IMG/VR virus record: IMGVR_UViG_3300046012_000505
Coordinates: 1-64,000 of that record
Reading direction: 5' to 3' (one strand)
From: a virus
Length of the DNA: 64,000 nt
How positions within the stretch are numbered: position 1 is the first letter of the stretch; each line of letters opens with the position of its first letter. A program made the translations under genes and the position numbers. Below, one piece after another: positions 1 to 7,600 of the stretch. Below the pieces are notes generated by a model. It was not told the DNA's origin and did no database searches. It was given only the letters and a program-made list of their open reading frames with translations.

Positions 1-3000
1 GCGTCCGCTTGACCACGCCAGTCCATTCGAGCGACCCAGGCTCCGCACCCTCGGCGCGCTTCTTGAAGAACAGGATGTCCGTCGTCACTTCCGTGCCGGC
101 GTTCTTCTTGAACGCCGACGATGGCAGCCGGACGCCGCCGACGAAATCCGCGCGGTCGGCGAGATAGTCGCGCGCCGACGGGTCGATCTTGTTCATCGTG
201 CCGGCGCTGGTCACGAAGCCGAGCAATCCGCCCGGCCGCACGCTATCGAGCGACTTGGCGAAGAAGTAGTCGTGCAGCATGAAATTGCGCGCCGAATACT
301 TCGGATCGGACTTGATGACCGTGTCCGAGAACGGCGGGTTGCCGATGACCAGATCGAAGGTGTTGTCGGGGATCGGCGTCGCCGTGAAATCGGCGTGCCG
401 GACGCCGGATTCCGGGTATAGCAATTTCGCGATATTGGCCGTCGTGTGGTCGTATTCGATACCCTGGTACTGCGACCGGCCGGCGAGGTCAGGCGGCATC
501 ATGCCGAGGAAGTGGCCGACGCCCATTCCCGGCTCGAACACGAGCCCGCCCTTGAAGCCCATGCCCTCGACGGCATGCCACATCGACCGGATGACATGGT
601 CCGCCGTGTAGTGCGCGTACTGCGTCGACCGCTTCGCCGCGGCGTATTCCTCTGGCGTCAGCAGTTCCTTGAGTCGCGCGCCGACGGTCTCGAAACCCTT
701 GCTGAATTTGCCGTCACTACCCTCAAAGGCACCGGACAGCCCACCCCACCCGACATACTTCGCGAGCGCCGCCTGCTCCTCGCGGGTGGCGGGCCGATCC
801 TCGGCGATGATCCGTTTGGTGAGTTCGATCGCCGCGAGGTTGTCGAGCGCCTTGGTACGGGGCGAACGGCCTTCCTCTACCGCCCCCGGCTCGATGGTGA
901 AGTTTTTGCCAGCGACTTGGCTGTCCGGGGCAGGTCGTCCGGCGGTTCCGGGTTCTGCTCCGCTGACGGTGTCGGGAACTCGATCAGCGTCGCGAACACC
1001 TGCTCCTCCGCCGCCCGGAGCGCCGCCAGGTTCTTCGGCAGGCCGTTCGCCGCCTTGGGCAGGTCCGCTGTCAACTCGCCCAGCATCTCGTGGGCCTGCT
1101 CCGATTTCTGCTGCAGGTGCTGGTCGAGCAGCCCCGTCCGCCGCAGGCTCATGAACAACTGCGGGTCTTGCTGCCTCATCGCCAGCAGGTACGGCGTCTT
1201 GAAGTCCATGACCGGCCTCCTCGCCAGCAGTAGGCTCCTCTCTTGCCGCCAGCGCAAATGGCTTCTTGGTGCTACCCTCTTTGAGCCAATCCTTGAATTG
1301 GTCCATCGAGACAGCATGCAGGCCGCCGATCCGGTCAGCCGCCCTGCCGTCCGAGAAGGCGCCGTGATAGTCGGCCAGCGCTTGCTCCGGCGTGTCGTAG
1401 CCGAGCATGACCTTGTGCTCGTCGAAACGGCCGGTGTCGGCATGGACTTGATCGATGACGAACACCCGGTCCGACTTCGGGTTCGGCCCGATGAACGCGT
1501 CAACGCCCTCGCCGTCCGCGCCCCTGGTGCGCCGGATCTCGCCGTAGTCGGCAGGAAAGTCCTCGACCCGCCAGGCCGGCGGCGTCGCCTTGTCCTCGCG
1601 GACACCGCCCTTTGCCGTCTCGATCTTGATGGGCAAGCCCTGAAAATCCGCATAACCGCCCGCGGCGTTGCCGGCGGCGATCTTGGCCTTGCTCGGCTCA
1701 GGCTCGACGTGACGGCGCACGGATTCCATGTCGGCCGGCGTCTCGACCTTGACCGGGTCGCTGCGCTTGCCGGCAGCGGGCGGGCGATCGGTTACTGCGG
1801 CCGGTTCCGCCCCGCTACCGCGATCGCCCGGATCGCCAGTTTCACGTTCGCCTTGGCCGACCGGACGAGCGCCAACAACCGGCGCCGCTGGTCCGGCGTC
1901 AGGCCCGGCCGGCGCGCCGCCTCCTGGACGATTTGCAACTTCCGCCGGCTGATCGCCAGCATTTCCTGTGCGGTCGGCACTTATGCCCTCCTGATGCTGA
2001 ACATCAAACAACTCCGGGTGCATCGCGGCAAGTACGTGGTCGTATTCGTCGTTGTTCCGCTCCCACGCGCTCTGGATGCCTTCCCCTTCTGCCTGCATGG
2101 CCTCGCGCTCGTGCACGGCGGCGATGATGTCCTCCGGACCCCATCCCTCCGGCGCGTCGATGCCGAGCTCGTGCGCGCGCTCCCTGATCTGGTCATTGAA
2201 TGGCTGCTGTTCCTGCCGTGCTTCGGACCATGCTCGCGCCGCGGTCTCGTCGCGATCCGAGAACACATGCCGACCGGCGAGGTTGTCGCGCACACGCTCG
2301 AACAGGTGGTCGAGATCGGAGTTGGGAGGCGCGTTCGGGTCGTCAGGCGGCAGAAAGCCTGCCTCTTGCGCTTTCTCACGCGCCTCATCGTTGCTCATGC
2401 CGTCCGGGTTCACTAGGCGCCGGCGGAATGGCTTCTCGAGGTGCCACTTGTCCGCGTCCATCGCGCGGAACTCGCCGGTGTCGTCGCGCAGACCGCCATT
2501 AGCCAGCAGGAATTCAATCAGGTCCGTCGGGCGCTTCGGCGCCGGCTCTGCCGCGGCGCGAGGCACGCCGGCCAGCAGGTCGCCACGCCCCGGCAGCGGC
2601 GTCGCCCGCTCGGCGGCCGCCTGCGTGACCCACGTCGGCACGCCGGACGCCGGTGACCCGGCTGGCGCAGCCTGCCCCAAATCACCCAGCCGCGCGGCCT
2701 CGCGCGCCGCCACCGTGCGTGCCTGAGCGTCCGGGTCTCCGACCGTTACCTCGTCAGCCGGATGGCCGAACTTCCGGCGCAGTTCCTGCGCGGCCGCATA
2801 GTCGTCCGCCCGCTGCTCCGCCGTGCGATTCGGGTCGGTCATCGCACGGCGCTCGAGCGCATCTGCCTGCTCGATCGCCCGGATGGCGTCCTCGCCGAGG
2901 ACCGGCGTCGACGGCCGCCGCGCCGGCTGGCGCGCGTTGCGCTCACCCTCCGCCATGAGGTCGAAGGACTCCGCCTCGCTCATCGGCTGGCCGCGCATTG

Positions 3001-4642
3001 GCGCGGCGCTGGCCGCCGCGTCGACGGGGGGCGCCTCCGCGATGGTCCGCATGACGTCGGCAGCGGTGTAGTCGGCCGGCGTGCCGTCGTCGAACCGGAC
3101 GCGGACGTATTGGCCCTGGTCGCCCCAATATTGTTCCACCGTCGCGCCGCGTGGCGGCTGGCCGGGAAAGCTCAGCCCGATCCGCGTATCCGGCGCAGGA
3201 GGCGGAGGAGAACCGGGCGGCACACCGCCACCACTGGGCGCCGCTGGCTGCCAATCGTCCGGACCGGCAGCAGCGCCAGGCGTTGCCTCGTCTTCTCGCT
3301 TGCCGCGGATGCGCTCGATGCCCTTGTGAGCGCCGACAAACCCCGCACCCATGCCGGCGTTCATCGCGTAGCCTTGGGCGATCTCCTCGGGTGTCGCTGG
3401 CTTGCCCTCGGCCAGCCCCGCGGCAACCTGCTGACCGGCACCGATCGCCGGCTGCACGCCGAATATCTGCGCCAGCGCCTCGGAGACCGGTCGCTTGAGC
3501 GCTTCGACCGCGGCGCCCGTGGCGTCCTGGCCTACGGTCTTGCCGAACAGCGAAACGCCCGGCGCCAGTCCCATAGCGGTGCCAAAGGCACCGGCGATGC
3601 CGGTGTCGACCAGCGCCCGGTTCACGGCGTCGTCGTGGCTCAGGTGCTCGGACCGCGCTCGCTGATACGCCGGGGCGATCTCCTGGATCATTGATCCGAG
3701 GCCAAAACCGGCGGCGCTGCCGACCAGGGCACCAGGCGCGCCGGCGACTGCTGTGCCTGCGGCACCGCCGGCGATACCGGTTGCCAGCGACGGCGCCGAA
3801 TGACCAAGACCGTGACCGAACTGCGCTGCCCACCAGTTCGGGCTCGTCCATCCCTCGCTGATCGGAGTTTGCAGCAGCTTCCCGACATAGGAGGTATCGG
3901 GCGTTTCCTCCGGCCGGTCGGCGAACGGGGTCGCCGCCTGCGCCGCTTCCTTGCCGCCCTCTACGATACCGCGCAGGCCCGCGCGCGCGGCGGTGCCGAG
4001 GAATCCCGGATGCGGCGCTTCGTCTGCCGCGCGCGCCACCGGCGCGTGCGCGGGCGTAGCAGCCGGCGCTACCGGGGCCCAATCGTCATCAGGCGCAGCA
4101 ACGGGCTCTGGACGGCCAGCAGCAGCCACGGGACGAGGCGCCGCCGCAGGGATGACCGGCGCCCAGTCATCGGCATCGCTGGCCTCACCGCCCACTGCGC
4201 GCGGCTGACGATTCTGCGCGCGGTCATCAAAGAGGACCTTACCGTCCGGCGTGACAAGATGGTCACTGTCGTTCCAGCGCGGCGCCTTCTCAGGATCGGC
4301 CCACTGACTCTCGTTCGAAAACGTAGCGTGGTACGGCGTCTTCCAATAGTCCGGGTAGTGCAGCCGGTCATCGTTCGGGTCGATCGCCGATTTCGCCTTC
4401 GGATCACCGGCCTGCAGCGCGCTCCAGAAACCACGCATATCGTAGTCAGCGTGCGGGCTCGGGTCGAAAGGGACACTATGCTCGCGCACCCAACTCTGAA
4501 ACTTCGCCTCATCCTCCGGAGGTAACGCGGTCTGATAGCTATCGGCGCGCTTCGCCCACGCCATGTTCCGGTCAAACGGCCGCACCAACGCACCGGCATC
4601 GACCGGCGCGTTGAGCCCAGAGTCGTCCACCCCGTCAGCCAT
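1..4642 (-). CDS. Giant polyvalent phage protein with pyrophosphatase-like and N6-adenine methylase segments (C-terminus beyond left edge)
   Basis: This open frame runs from an ATG at 4642 to the left edge, giving 1,547 codons with no stop; I read the frame through 842-1204 codon by codon and found none. The start overlaps the stop of the upstream gene (TGATG), so translation is probably coupled. Residues about 250-450 are glycine/alanine-rich and hydrophobic, as in ejected virion proteins. Residues about 985-1120 resemble the inorganic-pyrophosphatase domain of phage polyvalent proteins (motifs DAFIGPNPKSDRVFVIDQ and FDEHKVMLGY). From about residue 1290 the sequence is DarB-like: KYVGWGGLSGAF, then methylase motif I-like VFEPGMGVGHFLG and the catalytic NPPF near residue 1434. 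A helicase domain would be expected beyond the edge. Such proteins are thought to be injected with the DNA and to protect it. Long Ala/Pro/Gly/Glu linkers separate the domains, and two small genes seem to be overprinted on them. Confidence 0.9.
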   Translation of the reverse strand, partial: MADGVDDSGLNAPVDAGALVRPFDRNMAWAKRADSYQTALPPEDEAKFQSWVREHSVPFDPSPHADYDMRGFWSALQAGDPKAKSAIDPNDDRLHYPDYWKTPYHATFSNESQWADPEKAPRWNDSDHLVTPDGKVLFDDRAQNRQPRAVGGEASDADDWAPVIPAAAPRPVAAAGRPEPVAAPDDDWAPVAPAATPAHAPVARAADEAPHPGFLGTAARAGLRGIVEGGKEAAQAATPFADRPEETPDTSYVGKLLQTPISEGWTSPNWWAAQFGHGLGHSAPSLATGIAGGAAGTAVAGAPGALVGSAAGFGLGSMIQEIAPAYQRARSEHLSHDDAVNRALVDTGIAGAFGTAMGLAPGVSLFGKTVGQDATGAAVEALKRPVSEALAQIFGVQPAIGAGQQVAAGLAEGKPATPEEIAQGYAMNAGMGAGFVGAHKGIERIRGKREDEATPGAAAGPDDWQPAAPSGGGVPPGSPPPPAPDTRIGLSFPGQPPRGATVEQYWGDQGQYVRVRFDDGTPADYTAADVMRTIAEAPPVDAAASAAPMRGQPMSEAESFDLMAEGERNARQPARRPSTPVLGEDAIRAIEQADALERRAMTDPNRTAEQRADDYAAAQELRRKFGHPADEVTVGDPDAQARTVAAREAARLGDLGQAAPAGSPASGVPTWVTQAAAERATPLPGRGDLLAGVPRAAAEPAPKRPTDLIEFLLANGGLRDDTGEFRAMDADKWHLEKPFRRRLVNPDGMSNDEAREKAQEAGFLPPDDPNAPPNSDLDHLFERVRDNLAGRHVFSDRDETAARAWSEARQEQQPFNDQIRERAHELGIDAPEGWGPEDIIAAVHEREAMQAEGEGIQSAWERNNDEYDHVLAAMHPELFDVQHQEGISADRTGNAGDQPAEVANRPGGGAPAGPDAGPAAPVVGARPVGQGERETGDPGDRGSGAEPAAVTDRPPAAGKRSDPVKVETPADMESVRRHVEPEPSKAKIAAGNAAGGYADFQGLPIKIETAKGGVREDKATPPAWRVEDFPADYGEIRRTRGADGEGVDAFIGPNPKSDRVFVIDQVHADTGRFDEHKVMLGYDTPEQALADYHGAFSDGRAADRIGGLHAVSMDQFKDWLKEGSTKKPFALAAREEPTAGEEAGHGLQDAVPAGDEAARPAVVHEPAADGAARPAPAAEIGAGPRDAGRVDSGPAQGGERPAEEPGGAPGGGGAGVRDADRVPDTVSGAEPGTAGRPAPDSQVAGKNFTIEPGAVEEGRSPRTKALDNLAAIELTKRIIAEDRPATREEQAALAKYVGWGGLSGAFEGSDGKFSKGFETVGARLKELLTPEEYAAAKRSTQYAHYTADHVIRSMWHAVEGMGFKGGLVFEPGMGVGHFLGMMPPDLAGRSQYQGIEYDHTTANIAKLLYPESGVRHADFTATPIPDNTFDLVIGNPPFSDTVIKSDPKYSARNFMLHDYFFAKSLDSVRPGGLLGFVTSAGTMNKIDPSARDYLADRADFVGGVRLPSSAFKKNAGTEVTTDILFFKKRAEGAEPGSLEWTGVVKRT
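877..1209 (-). CDS. Small protein overprinted inside the polyvalent gene (nested, alternate frame)
   Basis: A 110-residue frame starts with ATG at 1209 and lies wholly inside the giant polyvalent gene in a different frame. A near-perfect ribosome binding site, GAGGAGG, stands six bases before the ATG. The product begins MDFKTPYLLAM and continues with a balanced mix of Phe, Tyr, Lys, Met and Ile, with helical segments such as LFMSLRRTGLLDQHLQQK and AAEEQVFATLIEFP. That is unlike the Arg/Ser/Pro-rich text of meaningless frames in this GC-rich DNA. The polyvalent frame over the same bases is a low-complexity Ala/Pro/Gly/Glu linker between its pyrophosphatase-like and methylase parts, so both readings can coexist. 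I do not recognise a function. A chance open frame is the alternative, but the ribosome binding site argues against it. Confidence 0.72.
   Translation of the reverse strand: MDFKTPYLLAMRQQDPQLFMSLRRTGLLDQHLQQKSEQAHEMLGELTADLPKAANGLPKNLAALRAAEEQVFATLIEFPTPSAEQNPEPPDDLPRTAKSLAKTSPSSRGR
1792..1980 (-). CDS. Second small protein overprinted inside the polyvalent gene
   Basis: A 62-residue frame with a GTG start at 1980 is nested in the polyvalent gene in the same alternate frame as the nested gene at 877-1209. The sequence AGGAGGG stands five bases upstream of the GTG. The product (VPTAQEMLAISRRKLQIV onward) looks like two or three basic amphipathic helices and ends RNRPQ. The overlapping polyvalent reading is a Gly/Pro/Ala linker (for example NRPGGGAPAGPDAGPAAP). 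The function is unknown. It is shorter and more Arg-rich than the other nested frame, so it is less certain. Confidence 0.5.
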   Translation of the reverse strand: MPTAQEMLAISRRKLQIVQEAARRPGLTPDQRRRLLALVRSAKANVKLAIRAIAVAGRNRPQ

Positions 4643-7600
4643 CACTCAACCGGGTTGCCAGTGGCGTCGTAGATTTTTCCAGTGGCCCTGTCCCGGAATT
4701 GGCGGCGTCCCGCGCTCCAATCGAGGTTCGGGGCAATGTCGGCAAGCGGCGCCGGTATCTGCGGACGAGCGGCAGGCGCGGCGGCCGTAGCCACGCCTGG
4801 AGCGGACGCCGGGGCAGCGCCGAGGCCGTAGTACGATCGCCACTTGTTCAGCGTGCCCACCGGATCGCCGACGCCGCCGACATCGCCCTTCGACGCTTCG
4901 ACGGCCAGCTTCTCTTGTGCCTGGTGGAGCATCTGCGCGTGCGTACCGGCCGGATCCTTGATGATTGCGAGCGCTTCCTGCGCCGTTTTGGCCGCGCCGC
5001 TATCCATGAGCGTCTTCACCAGCGCCTGCGTCATGCCGGCGTTGCCGCCAGCCTTTCCGGTGATCGATGAGCCCGGGTGGAATACCGGCTTCTCGTCGCC
5101 CTTGGTCGGCAACTGCCACATGCCGGTAACCGGCTGTCCCGACTCCGGGTCGGTGTCCGTGCCCGGCTGCCACTGGTAGCGGCCCATGTTGAGCAGTCCA
5201 GCGTGGTAATCTGCCAGTTCGTGATCGCGCTGCGCCTCGCGCGTGGCTTGGTCCTGCCGCACGCCGAGCTCGCCGCGATGATAGCCAGCAAGTTCATCGA
5301 GCTTCTTCGCCTCGAGCTCGTAGCCCTGCTTCCGGGCTGCGATCTCGTCCTTGCGGTACTGCGCCTCTGTGTCGAGCTTCTGCTGCTCGCGACCGGTCTG
5401 CTGCTGCTCGGCGATCGACTTCAGCCCGTGCTGCAACCCTTCGCCGACGGCGCCGAGCGCCTGCGGGTTGCGGCTCGCGGCCATACCCGCGCCGGCGGTA
5501 GCGAGCGCGAGCCACAGATTGGCGTTCCCGAAGCCGGACGGTGCCGGGTGCGAAGGCGCGGTAGGCTCGGCGGCCGCCGTCGTTGATGGGCCGGCGCTGA
5601 AGCCTGACGGTGCCGGCGGGAACGTGCCCTCGTGCGGCCGGTCGTCATCGCCGGGTGCCCCAAGGCCGCCTGGACCCCACTCGATATCGCCAACTCGGAC
5701 CATGCGACCGCGCCCGGAGACAGGGTCCCCCTGCCAGGTGAGAGTATTGGGATCGATATCGCTGATCGCGCCAGCCTTCGACCCGGGCAGCGGGCCATCG
5801 GTCTGCTGCCCAGAGAACCGCTGCAGGTCCGCCGCTATCGCCTTCTGTTGCGGAGAGAGCGGCGGGCGCGACGGGTCATAAAGTCCATCAGTAGCAGCGC
5901 GCCGCGCCGCCACCCTTGCAACCGCCGCCGGCGATGGCGTCGCGTCAACGCCCATGTCGACGCCGGGCATATTCATCTCCGGGCGGCCATACCGCACGGC
6001 ATCGTCGACAACGGCTGGATCGACGTCATCGCGAGTCGTCGGCGCGAAGCCACGCAGCGGGACCGGCGCGGCGTCAGGCGCGGGCGCCAGTTCGGCAGCT
6101 GACGCGACACCGGCAGGCACTGCCGGCATGCCATCGCGCATCGCCAGAGACGTCGGATGCCCCTCCGGAACGTCCGGAACATCATGGAACAGATTTGGCG
6201 TATTTGCCGGGTTGAAGGCGCGGGCGGCGCCGTGATAGATCGCGCTTCCAACATCCCCGAACCAGTCGCCCGGGTTGACAGGCGGCCGAGAACCCTTGAA
6301 ACCAGCAGGCAGCGTCGGCCCGACGAACGGCACCACATCCGGCTCCGGGCCGAACGTGTCGGCGAAATCGATATCCCCGCCGTCGGCAAACCCAGCGCGC
6401 CCGCCGCGCCGCATGCCGCCGGTCGGCATCGGCGCCGGGGCAAATCCGCTCGGCGCCGACGCGAAGGCCGTCGGCCCCATCTGTTGGTCCGCGCCCGGAT
6501 TCATCGTCTTCGCCGCCATTGCGCGGCGTAGCATCGCGCCCTGCGGCGTCGACGCCGGAACGCGCATCGAAAGCTCGCGCAGTTTCTCGATCGGCATCTG
6601 CGTGTAGTTCTGGTAGGAGCTCTGAAGATTGGCGTTGCCGGCGAACCCGCCGCCAGGCGCCATTGCAGCCGTGCTGACGTCGCCGCCTACATCGAAGTGA
6701 TGGCGCCGACGCACTGTCCCGCCATACCGCTTGCTGTTGTGGACGCGGAATCCGCCGGCGACGTAGGTATGCAGCCCCTCGACCGTAAGGTTGTAGACGT
6801 CATGCACACCATCGGCTCGGGCGATCCGCTCGACCACATGCAGGCCACCATTCCCAAGCGTCAGTTCGTCGCCCGGATTGATCGAGTCCGCGTCGACCCA
6901 GTCACCGCCGCCGGAAAGGAACGGATGCTCGCCCGTCGCGAGAACGAGCCCGTCAATCGAATAGACGGAATGGTTCTCGTGCTTCATCACGTCAGTGACG
7001 GCGCGAGACTCAAGGGCCGAGCCACGATGATCGGCGAACGCTGCGACCAGATCGCCGACGACGATATCCGCTATCGGGCGACTCGTTCCGTCGGCCATGA
7101 GAATGAGAGTCTCGCCGGTGAAGCAGCCGTCTCCGCCGCCGCCGTCGCCGCCGCCATCTCCCCCGCCGCCATCACCCCCGCCGCCGCCGCCACCACCAGC
7201 ATCGGCGCCAGTGCCGCCACCGCCGGCCTCGCCGCCGACGCCGCCCTCGCCATGGCCCGAGCCCGTGCCACTTTCGCCGCCGCCGTTGCCCACCCCGCCT
7301 GCGCCATTGTCGCCGCCAGGCGAACTTCCGACGCCGCCGGGACCTCCCTGCGTCCCGCCTTGCGCATTGTCCGCGCCTACCGAACCGGAGCCTACTCCGG
7401 CGCCATCGGTAGCGCCCGGAGCGCCTTCGCTGTCGACGCCGCCAGCGGATCCCTTCGGGCCCATCGGTTCCGGGCCGCCGAAGACGGAATTGGCCGGCGT
7501 CGGCGGGTCGATCGCGTGACCGATCGTTGCTCCAAGAGACCGGCCGGCGATGGCACCGACAGGACCAAGCAGACCACCGCCGATCGTCGATCCGATGTCC

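Noticed and set aside
446-2416. A 656-codon open frame on the plus strand
   Set aside because: It is the exact antisense of the polyvalent gene in register, Arg/Val-rich, with no ribosome binding site. Long antisense frames are expected at this GC content.
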